A stretch of 16,396 nt of DNA from contig JAGSHA010000030.1 of NCBI GenBank assembly GCA_023954795.1, positions 1 through 16,396 of the forward strand, read 5' to 3'. This DNA comes from Oceanospirillaceae bacterium (GTDB lineage Bacteria; Pseudomonadota; Gammaproteobacteria; Pseudomonadales; Balneatricaceae). The notes beneath the pieces were generated by a model. That model had not been told where the DNA came from and made no database searches. It was given only the letters and a program-made list of their open reading frames with translations. Both the position numbers and the translations under genes were made by a program. Shown in pieces: positions 6,512 through 14,025 of this stretch. The first letter of the stretch is position 1. Each line of letters opens with the position of its first letter.

Positions 6512-7992
6512 GATGAGGTATCTCCGGTATTTAACGAAGGATGAGAGGGGATGCGTGCCAAGACCGGCACATTCAATATCTGTTTCAGGGTGTCTTTGCG
6601 ACGGATGCTGGTATCCAGCAGTTCAGTGACGCACGCGAGCCCAAGGCCCAGCCCGAGACCTGCAACACACCCAGCGATGACAAATACAAACAGCGGTAAA
6701 TTGATGGGAGCCAGTGGTTCGTATGGTGGATCAATCAATTTCACCCGTTCACTTTCCTCCGTTTTTCCCAGAGATCCGGTGACGCGTGCCAGTTCATGGC
6801 GCTCAGACAGATCCTGATAGATCTTCTGTCGTACCTGAATATCGCGTTTAAGCTCATTCAGACGGCGCTCGTGCTGACCGTACCCGTTAACACGCTGCTG
6901 CAGTTTCTCAATCTCTTTGGCAAACGAGCTGACCTCTTTAGTCAGACGTTCGATATGATCATCGGCTTGTTGTAAACGCTCGAGCTGGGAGATCAGCAAA
7001 GGATGGCTGTTGGTGCTCTGTTCGGAGCTTTGACGCGAGCTAGTGGCGATGGCCCACAAACGCTCCAATTGTTCCCGGTCCAGATTGGTGTGGTCGATCG
7101 ACTGCATGTTTTGCAGCACCCGGCCACGTTCTCGCTCTAATGCCTGCAGTCGGGCCAGAACATTCTGTACGCTGCTGTGCTGATCGGTATAACGTGCACG
7201 CAACTCGGTGAGCTCTGCCATCACGGTCACGATCGACTCTTCAATTTTCCCGATAACCGGGTCTGTTTGTGACAGGCGAATCGCCAGGCTGTATTGCGCG
7301 GCCTTAGCGCCGTCGAGCTCAATGCGTCTCTCGGCCAGCACGGACTGCAGTTCTGCCAGTCGTGATACGTTGGCGCTGTGTAGTGTGGGCAATTCGCTGG
7401 CATGTCGGTTTTTGTACTCGGCGAGTGCTGTTTCTGCTGCGAGCAGGTCGATGCTGCGTTGTTTAAGTTCCTTAGCGAGAAAGTTTTCTGATTGCAGGAT
7501 GGATGAACGTTGTGGTGCCAGTACCCGTTCGACAAACCGCATACTGATCATCGACAGGGTTTCGACCATACGTCCGCGTTCCGGTGCGCGGTAGGTAATC
7601 TGAATCAGATTGTCCCCGACGAGACGCGCTTTCAGAGAACGGGACAGTTCGCTGATAATGGTGAGTTTGTCTTTTTCATCCATATCATCGTTGATCAGTT
7701 CCATCTTCCAGGCCACGCCCGCTAATACATGACGGCTATGTAACAGGGCGGTTAACGCGTCCATCCGGGCCTTCAGGTTGGTTGCGATGGAGAGGTCTTC
7801 CAGAAACGGATTGTGTTGTGATGCTTCCTGAAACAGGATGGTGGTTGACGTTTCGTATTGTTTTGGCGACAGCACGCCGACCGCGAGACCGATGAATGGC
7901 ATCAAGAGGGCTGGGATCGCGATCATGTATCGGCGACGCCAGCCTGCCCATAGCAGAGAGGCTAGATTACGGACCAGTGTGCTGCGGATCAT
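6508..7992 (-). CDS. Wzz/GumC-type polysaccharide chain-length determinant (no kinase domain)
   Basis: 494 aa, a polysaccharide co-polymerase of the inner membrane with a large periplasmic domain, controlling chain length and linking Wzy to the exporter. TM1 is at about 22-42 (AIPALLMPFIGLAVGVL), followed by the Wzz domain (YETSTTILFQ). A long coiled-coil region (about 165-400, rich in Leu/Glu/Arg/Gln) comes next, then a GNVR-like segment (YQDLSERHELARV). The proline-rich LIDPPYEPLAPINLP precedes TM2 (about 432-455, GLGLGLGLACVTELLD). The cytoplasmic tail is short and has no kinase domain; the separate CpsD-like protein at 1-605 is the probable partner. The length resembles the Wzz subfamily of exosortase-type EPS loci more than the short O-antigen Wzz. 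The gene starts 9 bases after the OmpA-like lipoprotein stop; an AGGA box precedes the ATG. Confidence 0.93.
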   Translation of the reverse strand: MIRSTLVRNLASLLWAGWRRRYMIAIPALLMPFIGLAVGVLSPKQYETSTTILFQEASQHNPFLEDLSIATNLKARMDALTALLHSRHVLAGVAWKMELINDDMDEKDKLTIISELSRSLKARLVGDNLIQITYRAPERGRMVETLSMISMRFVERVLAPQRSSILQSENFLAKELKQRSIDLLAAETALAEYKNRHASELPTLHSANVSRLAELQSVLAERRIELDGAKAAQYSLAIRLSQTDPVIGKIEESIVTVMAELTELRARYTDQHSSVQNVLARLQALERERGRVLQNMQSIDHTNLDREQLERLWAIATSSRQSSEQSTNSHPLLISQLERLQQADDHIERLTKEVSSFAKEIEKLQQRVNGYGQHERRLNELKRDIQVRQKIYQDLSERHELARVTGSLGKTEESERVKLIDPPYEPLAPINLPLFVFVIAGCVAGLGLGLGLACVTELLDTSIRRKDTLKQILNVPVLARIPSHPSLNTGDTSS

Positions 7993-8001
7993 GATCGTAT
8001 C

Positions 8002-8493
8002 CTACTCAGACTCTGAGACGCGGATCTGGTCCGGCTCGAGTGTGGGTTGCAGGGAAATGGCGGTTGTATGAGTACGTTTTTCCAGAAAACGACTGACTTT
8101 TATGCATCGCGAAACTGCGACTGATGCAGCCGTGACAGGGTCAGGAGTGGCCGAGGGCGCGCAATCAACCTGCAATGTTTGACTGGGTCGTGTATTGGCA
8201 TAGCGATTCAGGGCATCTTGTTGGCTGGCTGTGAGTTCAAGGCTGGGGCTGGTGAAGCGAAGTTCCAGCGTCTTTTCGGTTTGTCCATTGGGCTGTGCGG
8301 ACTGGCCCCGAGCACGCGACAGCATTTCAGATATGCTAATGGCTCCGGCTTGGCTTGATTGCTCGGCGTCTGCAGCCTGACGGGTGATCAGGTTGAGATC
8401 CGGGGTTTGTAAGGTGGTTGCACAGCCGGATGCCAGAGCAACGGTGCTGGTAAGTGCTGCGAATCGGATAGCTCTGATCAGGGCGGACATCAT
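8002..8493 (-). CDS. OmpA-like lipoprotein, degenerate
   Basis: 163 aa. The signal peptide ends TVALASGC (Cys24), so it is probably a lipoprotein. A linker follows (about 25-75). The segment from about 76 to 150 looks like a weak OmpA/MotB peptidoglycan-binding fold: strand LELRFTSPSLELTASQQDALNRYA, then LQVDCAPSATPDP, then AVSRCIKVSRFLEKR in place of the usual LSxxRAxxVxxxLxxxG. Two cysteines (111, 130) inside this domain could form a disulfide. Several canonical OmpA residues are missing, so peptidoglycan binding is uncertain. It is the first gene of the operon behind the sigma-54 promoter at 8544-8559. Start codons at 8493 and 8490 are tandem; a GGAG box precedes them. SypB of Vibrio fischeri is also OmpA-like, which supports the role. 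It could anchor the Wzz/exporter envelope complex (inference). Confidence 0.8.
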   Translation of the reverse strand: MMSALIRAIRFAALTSTVALASGCATTLQTPDLNLITRQAADAEQSSQAGAISISEMLSRARGQSAQPNGQTEKTLELRFTSPSLELTASQQDALNRYANTRPSQTLQVDCAPSATPDPVTAASVAVSRCIKVSRFLEKRTHTTAISLQPTLEPDQIRVSESE

Positions 8494-8543
8494 TATCTTT
8501 CTCCGTAGTAAACCTGCATACGTGCAGCGATTGGAAAAGAGAT

Positions 8544-8559
8544 CGCAAAGTCTGGGCCA
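8544..8559 (-). promoter_or_regulatory. Sigma-54 promoter of the OmpA-like/Wzz/glycosyltransferase operon
   Basis: The minus strand reads TGGCCC-AGACT-TTGCG; the TGG and TTGC cores are kept and GG/GC spacing is 10 bases. Transcription would start near 8533, about 40 bases before the lipoprotein start. The matching activator site lies 154 bases upstream at 8714-8728. Confidence 0.78.
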
Positions 8560-8713
8560 GAATCGAATTTAGATGTTGTTCAATATGCGATAGCCCTTAT
8601 AAATAGGGCGTTTCAGGAGAGTTTGTAAACTTGAGCTAAGTGTATTTTCCAGGGTTGAAAGAGGATGAATGGTGTTGGATGACGTCCGATGTTCGATGAG
8701 CCTCTCAATTCGT

Positions 8714-8728
8714 TTCGCATTTTGCGAA
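8714..8728. promoter_or_regulatory. Upstream activator site (UAS-3)
   Basis: TTCGCATTTTGCGAA, identical over all 15 bases and in the same orientation as the sites at 3566 and 15594. It lies between the upstream terminator and the sigma-54 element. Identity at three separate promoter regions makes chance very unlikely. Confidence 0.85.
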
Positions 8729-8763
8729 TAGCGGGGCAAGTTGCTGATTGAATACTTAGCAGA

Positions 8764-8805
8764 ATAAAAAACAACCTGTATCAGACCCGGAATGTCCAAT
8801 ACAGG
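8764..8805 (-). terminator. Intrinsic terminator of the GlmS-acyltransferase-glycosyltransferase operon
   Basis: On the minus strand, stem CCTGTAT (8805-8799) pairs with ATACAGG (8781-8775). A 2x2 internal loop and three further pairs (GAC/GTC) lie inside. The stem is followed by TTGTTTTTTATT. It lies about 38 bases after the stop codon of the glycosyltransferase at 8843. Confidence 0.82.
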
Positions 8806-8842
8806 CTGAAGGGCCTGACCATAGATAGGGTGTTGCTCAGCC

Positions 8843-9985
8843 TTAGGCTGGGAGTGTTGAAAGTATGTGTTGCAGGTCTGATGCGCGTTGTAACCAACTT
8901 TCCTGGGCAACGCGCGCTTTGCGTGCCGCCCGTTCACGTGCACGAAACTCCGGGCTGTGTCGATACTGTTGCTCGATCATCGCGGCAAAAACGTCGGCTC
9001 GGTTGCTGATATGTATGAGGTCACGATAGCCGTCGAGTGCTGGAAAGTCGGTTGTGATCACTGGGCTGCCTGCTGCCAGATATTCCCGAAGTTTGAGAGG
9101 ATTACAGGCGTCAATTTGTGCGTTGCGCTTAAAGGGAAGTAGTCCTGCGTCCCAGTGTTGGCAATAACCGGGCAGTTCGTGATGGGGTTTGGCGCCCAGC
9201 CAGCGGACGTTGGGTTCTGCCAGCAGCATACTGATATCGGTTTTCGCAGGGCCAATAAGGACAAAGGTCCAATTTGGCAGGCGTCGGGCAACGGCAGTAA
9301 AAAGCGACTGATCAAACCAGCCCGCGAGCGATCCGTAGAATCCGGCAACGGGTCCTGCAGGTAGATCTTTGGCGCGGGGTTTGCGTTTACCGAAGAGTTC
9401 AGTATCAACTCCGTGGGGTAACACTCTGGTTTTGTGACACGGAAATTTGTTTGCCAGAGCGTTGCTGGCTGTGATGATCAGGTCACATTTGTCTGCTAAT
9501 TCCTGCTCCATGGCCATGACCGGAGTATGGTCAACACCGTCTAGTGCAGAAAAATCATCGCCACAATAGTAGATCGCTGCACGTTCGCCGAGTTTTCCTA
9601 CCACATCCACGGCGGAGGGGAGGGACGTCCAAAGTAGCGGCTGACGATCACTTTGTTCAATCAGTGGGCGCAGTTTACGTACCAATAATGCTTGGTTGAT
9701 CCGTCTGGCTGTATGGCTGCCAGGCCATGAGAGTGCGCGTGGCTGAATAATATGGGGCGGATGAGGCGCATTGCCTGCCGGTTTATTCATAGTGCGATGG
9801 GTTAACATCGCACGTGCTTTTTGGACTGCGCGTTTTAGATCCTGACGGTTGAACCGTGGGCGACGTAACCCTAATGAATTGACCCAAACGATCTCCTGTT
9901 CAGTCATCAAATGGTGGATCAGGTGCTGAGTGCTGCTTGGATGACGCCCCCAATCCTCGCCGAAAACCAGCATATCGATATTCAT
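8843..9985 (-). CDS. Glycosyltransferase (GT-B fold, TuaH-like)
   Basis: 380 aa. The N-terminal half starts with MLVFGEDWGRHPSSTQHLIHHL (5-26) and includes LWTSLPSA and YYCGDDFSALDGV (139-151). The C-terminal half carries VLPHGVDTELF (188-198), GPVAGFYGSLAGWFD (211-225), FVLIGP (241-246) and the donor-binding NPLKLREYLAAGSPVI (295-310), where the glutamate of KxxEYxAxG is the conserved donor-side residue. This pattern is typical of TuaH and related polysaccharide glycosyltransferases. It acts in the cytoplasm on the lipid-linked repeat; the sugar is unknown. The start overlaps the acyltransferase stop as ATGA. The stop codon sits in the loop of a short CAGCC/GGCTG hairpin (8838-8850). It is the last gene of its operon, before the terminator at 8764-8805. 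Confidence 0.9.
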   Translation of the reverse strand: MNIDMLVFGEDWGRHPSSTQHLIHHLMTEQEIVWVNSLGLRRPRFNRQDLKRAVQKARAMLTHRTMNKPAGNAPHPPHIIQPRALSWPGSHTARRINQALLVRKLRPLIEQSDRQPLLWTSLPSAVDVVGKLGERAAIYYCGDDFSALDGVDHTPVMAMEQELADKCDLIITASNALANKFPCHKTRVLPHGVDTELFGKRKPRAKDLPAGPVAGFYGSLAGWFDQSLFTAVARRLPNWTFVLIGPAKTDISMLLAEPNVRWLGAKPHHELPGYCQHWDAGLLPFKRNAQIDACNPLKLREYLAAGSPVITTDFPALDGYRDLIHISNRADVFAAMIEQQYRHSPEFRARERAARKARVAQESWLQRASDLQHILSTLPA

Positions 9986-10740
9986 GCTGCACCTTTCCTT
10001 AGCTGCTCTGCGCCGCCGGTGGTGTCTGATTCTGCCGTGAGTGTCTTGATAACTTTGGCCGGTACGCCAGCGGCCAGAACATGTGCAGGCAGGTCACGTG
10101 TTACCACGCTACCGGCAGCAACAATCGTCCCTTCGCCAATAGTGACACCTTTCATGACTGTAACGTTTGAGCCCAGCCACACGTCCCGTTCCAGAATGAT
10201 ATCGCCGACCTGATCATCGGTGTCCGGTAATCCTTTCGCCCGGGCAGTCGGGTCGACAGGGTGGCCTGGGTAGCCCGCAAGAAAACCACGTCCGGCAATA
10301 CGAACATTGTCACCGATAATCACTTTTGTACCTACGGCGATGGTGGTTTGCCAGCCAATCCCAACGTTCTTTCCGATCTTCAGAATGGGTGTCTCACGGC
10401 TGCTCCAGCGTCCAGAAAAGGTCGTATGGCCGGAGATTCTGCAGTCGTCGCTGATCTCAAGAGCAAGGCTGCCCTGAACCAATGGCATGCCGCCGTAAAG
10501 ATAAAGTCGGCGACACGGTGCACTGAGACGGGTTTTGAACATCGGCGTCCAGTATGTGAACTGAATGAACCTGCTGAACAGGTTGCTGATCAGTTGATGT
10601 GTGATCCGTAGCGGTGTGTAGATAAGTGGGATACTGGGCATCTCAACATGACGCAGATTCCCGTGCAGACCTTTAATCGTCAGGGCGAGAGGGTGATCTG
10701 CGGTTTTTACCCATTGTTTGAGTGTCTGCAAATTATTCAT
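9982..10740 (-). CDS. Left-handed beta-helix acyltransferase (NodL/Maa-like O-acetyltransferase)
   Basis: 252 aa. Residues 1-90 are an N-terminal extension without recognised domain, including a hydrophobic or amphipathic stretch (about 50-66). From about 95 to 230 there are hexapeptide repeats (ISDDCRISG, IGKNVGIGWQTTIAVGTKVIIGDNVRIAG, LGSNVTVMKGVTIGEGTIVAAGSVVTRDLP) that end in AAGVPAKVIK. The inserted loop AGYPGHPVDPTAR (155-167) carries the likely catalytic His160, as in NodL/Maa enzymes. It probably transfers acetyl from acetyl-CoA to a hydroxyl of the repeat unit or precursor. The start overlaps the GlmS-like stop by 8 bases and the stop overlaps the next start as ATGA; no strong RBS was seen, so it is probably translated by coupling. 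It matches SypM in role. Confidence 0.9.
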   Translation of the reverse strand: MNNLQTLKQWVKTADHPLALTIKGLHGNLRHVEMPSIPLIYTPLRITHQLISNLFSRFIQFTYWTPMFKTRLSAPCRRLYLYGGMPLVQGSLALEISDDCRISGHTTFSGRWSSRETPILKIGKNVGIGWQTTIAVGTKVIIGDNVRIAGRGFLAGYPGHPVDPTARAKGLPDTDDQVGDIILERDVWLGSNVTVMKGVTIGEGTIVAAGSVVTRDLPAHVLAAGVPAKVIKTLTAESDTTGGAEQLRKGAA

Positions 10741-12538
10741 ATTCGGTCACCGGTTTAGCCAGGTTGAGAGGAAGGTCCATATCTGCACTTTTGGCACGCG
10801 CTGTGTGATAGGCAATGAGCTGCAACGCGGCAGCGTGCAGAATGGGACTGATAAGGGGGGGGATATCCGGGAGTTCTAACTTATCGACGTGTGATTGTTT
10901 CACCGCGTTTAAGCTGACCTTGTCTGCGAGTAAGATGGGCTTGATGTCGGGCGCGTAAACACTGAGCGTATCTGTCAGTGTTTTGAGTGTACGTTCATCC
11001 TGTGATGCCAGCGCCATGATGGGTATGTTGGTTTCAAGCAGGCTGATAGCACCGTGCTTCAGTTCTCCTGTGGCGATACCTTCAGCGTGGAGATGGCAGA
11101 TCTCTTTGAACTTTAATGCGCCTTCCAGCGCTAAAGGATGGCTACACCCATAGCCCGTTAAGATGAGATGGCTATATGCGGCGAGTTGCTGACCTATACG
11201 TTGATAATGGGTCTCATCTGCGATCACCTGTTCGAGCATGGCCGGAAGGGTGAAAAGTAATTGGTGTAACCGGGTCGCCGCTGATAGCTCCAGTAACTGA
11301 CGTTGCAGTGAGGCTTTGATGACCAAATTGGCTAGCGCAGCCAGTTGGCAGCAGAACGACTTGGTGGCAACCGTGCAGAGCTCTGGGCCTGCCTGGGTCG
11401 TAATACTGTAATCCGCTTCGTGGCTGATACTGCTGTTCTGTGTGTTCAGCACCGCGAGTACGTGTTGTTTCTGCTCGCGGGCGAAGCGAAGTGATTGCAG
11501 TGTGTCACTCGTTTCTCCGGACTGTGAAAGAACGATCGTGACACCATTGGATTTGAGTAGCGGGGGGCCGTATCGAAACTCTGATGCGATCAGCGCATCT
11601 ACCGGGAGCGCGGCATAGGTTTCAAACCAGCTTTTTGCGATCAGTGCTGCGTGATAAGAGCTGCCGCTAGCGATGATTGTTAGGCGCTCAGCATCGAATA
11701 GCGACAACGGCAATGTTTGTAGCTGACGCTGTGTTGCGTTTAACGTACGCGAGATCGCTTCAGGTTGCTCATGAATTTCGCGATGATAAAACACCTGATT
11801 TTGTTGGTTATGCAAACGGGTGCTTTGAATTCGTTCCTGTATATGCCGGTGCACCTTCCGTCCGCTTTTTTCTCGTATGCTGATCCGATCAGTACTGATC
11901 CGGACCTGATCACCATCTTTCAGATACAGAATACGATTAAACTGATCGCCTAAAGCCCGCTCATCTGATGAAAGTCCAGAGCTCTGTCGTCCAATGCCCA
12001 GAACCAGAGGGCACCCACGTTGGGCGGCATAAAGATGGGAGGGGTCTGACCGGAACATAACCGCGACTGAAAACGTGCCATATGCCCGCTCAACCGCCCG
12101 GTTGAGCGCTTGTTCAGGATCATATCCGCGTCGCAGAAAGAGGCTGATCAGTTGAGGGAGGATTTCAATGCTGGGTGTATCTGAAAACGTGATACCTTCC
12201 GTTTCCAACCAGAACTGCAGGCTGCACAGATTATCGATCGAACCATGTTGGACGAGTGTCACATCTGCATTGATACCAGCGGTCGTTGCAAAAGACTCAG
12301 TATGTTTCTCGATATCCCAACGCCCGTGGCCGATGCCGGATACACCGGTGAGGCTGCTCTCAACGATTTGATCACCTAACAGCGCCAAATCATCACCGTG
12401 TTTCAGAATCCGAATCCCGGAGGGTGTCGTGATAGCGACTGCAACAGAATTGAAATCGGTATCCTGAATCTGGCTCAGACTGCTGAGCATTTCGGGCATT
12501 ACATTCTGATGACCTATAAAGCCTAAAATTCCACACAT
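10733..12538 (-). CDS. Divergent glutamine-fructose-6-phosphate aminotransferase (GlmS paralogue)
   Basis: 601 aa, the usual GlmS length (E. coli 609). GlmS makes glucosamine-6-phosphate from fructose-6-phosphate and glutamine. The N-terminal glutaminase domain keeps Cys2 (MCGILGFIG), the Arg-Trp pair (GHGRW, 71-74) and an Asp in FSDTP (120). But the GHTRWATHG loop reads GHGRWDIEK, and the oxyanion-hole asparagine of HNG is histidine (QHG, 97-99). The two SIS domains look intact: ASGSSYHAA (290-298), LSQSGETSDT (337-346), HAEGIATGELKHG (484-496) and the C-terminal NLAKPVTEYE with the sugar-binding Lys595. It probably supplies amino sugar for this polysaccharide. Whether it still uses glutamine or depends on ammonia is open. 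First gene of its operon; AAGGAG lies upstream. The housekeeping glmS is presumably elsewhere. Confidence 0.88.
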   Translation of the reverse strand: MCGILGFIGHQNVMPEMLSSLSQIQDTDFNSVAVAITTPSGIRILKHGDDLALLGDQIVESSLTGVSGIGHGRWDIEKHTESFATTAGINADVTLVQHGSIDNLCSLQFWLETEGITFSDTPSIEILPQLISLFLRRGYDPEQALNRAVERAYGTFSVAVMFRSDPSHLYAAQRGCPLVLGIGRQSSGLSSDERALGDQFNRILYLKDGDQVRISTDRISIREKSGRKVHRHIQERIQSTRLHNQQNQVFYHREIHEQPEAISRTLNATQRQLQTLPLSLFDAERLTIIASGSSYHAALIAKSWFETYAALPVDALIASEFRYGPPLLKSNGVTIVLSQSGETSDTLQSLRFAREQKQHVLAVLNTQNSSISHEADYSITTQAGPELCTVATKSFCCQLAALANLVIKASLQRQLLELSAATRLHQLLFTLPAMLEQVIADETHYQRIGQQLAAYSHLILTGYGCSHPLALEGALKFKEICHLHAEGIATGELKHGAISLLETNIPIMALASQDERTLKTLTDTLSVYAPDIKPILLADKVSLNAVKQSHVDKLELPDIPPLISPILHAAALQLIAYHTARAKSADMDLPLNLAKPVTEYE

Positions 12539-12571
12539 CCTAAGTCTCCTTTTGCGTTGTAAATAAGATGT

Positions 12572-12587
12572 TGCAGAAGCTATGCCA
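12572..12587 (-). promoter_or_regulatory. Sigma-54 promoter of the GlmS-like operon
   Basis: The minus strand reads TGGCAT-AGCTT-CTGCA with the required GG/GC spacing. It lies in the short gap between wzy (stop 12607) and the GlmS-like start (12538). The leader would be about 23 bases. An IHF-like site and an activator site lie immediately upstream. Confidence 0.75.
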
Positions 12588-12592
12588 AAATT

Positions 12593-12605
12593 TAACTGTT
12601 TGATT
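12593..12605 (-). promoter_or_regulatory. IHF-like binding site
   Basis: The minus strand reads AATCAAACAGTTA, a full match to WATCARNNNNTTR. It lies between the sigma-54 element and UAS-2. The surrounding bases resemble those of the site at 3498-3510, at the same distance from the -24 element. Confidence 0.62.
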
Positions 12606-12606
12606 A

Positions 12607-14019
12607 TTATGTGTTTTGTCGTTTATCGCTTTGTGAATTCTCATTTTGAGACGCGTGCTGAGAATGCTTGCTACTGTATTGCGAAAGGGCGACTGCTAAA
12701 GCCAGCAAAATGTAGATGGGCCATGTGAAGCCCATTGTTAGAAAGGTACCCGATACACAGAAACCGACGAGTCCCGCCTGGACGGACTGGGCACATGCAT
12801 ACAGACAGGGGCGATAGTAAGTCGCGTAGGAAGGAGAGAAGCTACGGGTGGTTTTGAGTCCGATACGGGCGATCAGAATGATCATCGTGACAAACATGCC
12901 TATTCCCAGCAGGCCGGTTTCAGCCATGACACCAAACCATGTGCTGTGTACTGCATGGTTTTTCCCATCCCAATGCGGGCTGTAGTCGAAGTAGTTGGAT
13001 ATAAAGTTGTTGATTCCGACGCCCGTTAGCGGGTGATGTATCGCCATCCCCATGGCGGCTTGCCAGGCATAGATACGCCCCATGGCAGATTCGTCGATGC
13101 CTTCCTCATGAGCGCCACCCGACGCACGGTCGCTCACTCCCGCTAGGATAAATAACAACCCTAGCGCGGCTCCGCCAACGCTGATGAGCAATGCTTTGTT
13201 TTCTATACGGCGCCAGGCGAATACACCGCTGACGGCACAGATGCCGAGTAACCCACCACGGCTTTGGGTGGCCACGATGGCACAGATAACAATGATAAAT
13301 GTGATCAAGCCCAGTAATTTCCAGAGGCGGCCGAGTTCAGGTGTTAACAGCATTGCGAGTGCAAAACTGGCGGGGAACAACAGGACCAGAGAAAGATCAT
13401 TTGGGTCACCCAGCATGGACCCTATACTTCGCCCAATCGTCACACGGGTACCTTCTACCAACTCCAGTCCGTTAGTTTTGTTGTGTAATGCGACTAACCC
13501 TACAGCGATACCGCTTACTGCCATGACGGCGAGTACTGCGCGAAATTGTGACTCTTTTTGCAGTAGCCAACTGATGGCAAACACCATCGCCGCAATTTTG
13601 ACGTAAGTACCTGTCAGGCTGCTCATCGCAGCACTTCTGTTAGTAGCAAGCAACGCACCGATAACAACCAACAGAAAGAACACACTAAAAACCGCCAGTT
13701 CGCGACTCCAGAATACGCTTATACGCCGTGTGGCCAGATTGACGAATAGCGAGCCCAGCGTGCCAATCGCTAACAGTTGAGGAATGCGCAGCGGGTAAAG
13801 CTGTGGAAATACTTCATGCAGACGGAAGAACGAAAACGCGATAAAGGCCAAACAGAGTAGAAACGGCATCTGCAGGCCTGCCACCAGCAGCAGTGGTAAA
13901 AAGGCCACTGCTGCGACTGCGGGATGTGGCAGAAACCACCAGACCAGCGCGAGTAACAGTGTTAGTCCGGTTGAGACGCTGGCCTGTGACATTCTTCCGT
14001 TGGGTGAAGGGGCAATCAT
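12607..14019 (-). CDS. Wzy-type polymerase / O-antigen ligase family membrane protein
   Basis: 470 aa, about 11-12 hydrophobic segments; Wzy_C/O-antigen ligase superfamily (PF04932). It would polymerise lipid-linked repeat units, or transfer glycan, at the periplasmic face. Visible hallmarks are LGDPNDLSL (203-211), ATQSRGGLLG (250-259) and a large periplasmic loop with MGRIYAWQAA (313-322), HHPLTGVGINNF (328-339), NHAVHSTW (354-361) and AETGLLG (366-372). Family catalytic Arg and His residues are expected in such loops. The last 25 residues are hydrophilic and low-complexity (Ser, Gln, Asn, Lys), and the DNA encoding them carries activator site UAS-2. Start ATG 14019 lies 6 bases after the flippase stop, with an AGGGG-like box; a start at 13992 is also possible. 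In this locus polymerase is more likely than ligase. Confidence 0.9.
   Translation of the reverse strand: MIAPSPNGRMSQASVSTGLTLLLALVWWFLPHPAVAAVAFLPLLLVAGLQMPFLLCLAFIAFSFFRLHEVFPQLYPLRIPQLLAIGTLGSLFVNLATRRISVFWSRELAVFSVFFLLVVIGALLATNRSAAMSSLTGTYVKIAAMVFAISWLLQKESQFRAVLAVMAVSGIAVGLVALHNKTNGLELVEGTRVTIGRSIGSMLGDPNDLSLVLLFPASFALAMLLTPELGRLWKLLGLITFIIVICAIVATQSRGGLLGICAVSGVFAWRRIENKALLISVGGAALGLLFILAGVSDRASGGAHEEGIDESAMGRIYAWQAAMGMAIHHPLTGVGINNFISNYFDYSPHWDGKNHAVHSTWFGVMAETGLLGIGMFVTMIILIARIGLKTTRSFSPSYATYYRPCLYACAQSVQAGLVGFCVSGTFLTMGFTWPIYILLALAVALSQYSSKHSQHASQNENSQSDKRQNT
12638..12652. promoter_or_regulatory. Upstream activator site variant (UAS-2), inside the 3' end of wzy
   Basis: TTCTCATTTTGAGAC, 12 of 15 bases identical to the other three sites. 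The two changed inner bases (G to T, C to A) are compensatory and preserve the TCTCA/TGAGA symmetry. It lies 50 bases upstream of the sigma-54 element at 12572-12587. On the minus strand these bases encode the low-complexity tail of Wzy. Confidence 0.7.
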
Positions 14020-14025
14020 GGGGTG

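Larger units (their letters stand above)
8494..8842 (-). other. 349-base regulatory intergenic region
   Basis: No gene is supported here. From right to left it holds the terminator of the GlmS operon (8764-8805), activator site UAS-3 (8714-8728) and the sigma-54 element (8544-8559). A small hairpin, GCCCT (8593-8597) with AGGGC (8605-8609) around an AT-rich loop, lies between UAS and promoter and has no T-run. No good IHF match was found between UAS and promoter, unlike the other three regions. Confidence 0.7.

Noticed and set aside
8838..8850. CAGCC-TTA-GGCTG hairpin at the glycosyltransferase stop
   Set aside because: Only 5 pairs with a 3-base loop and no T-run; the real terminator is the hairpin at 8775-8805 with a T-run.
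8569..8943. 124-codon minus-strand open frame across the intergenic region
   Set aside because: It starts inside the 3' end of the glycosyltransferase and runs through the terminator, UAS and promoter region; its composition is unlike a real protein.
12676..12686. Second UAS half-site (TTGCGAA) upstream of the GlmS operon
   Set aside because: It has no matching left half and lies within wzy coding sequence; a 7-base match is expected by chance. The symmetric site at 12638-12652 is better.
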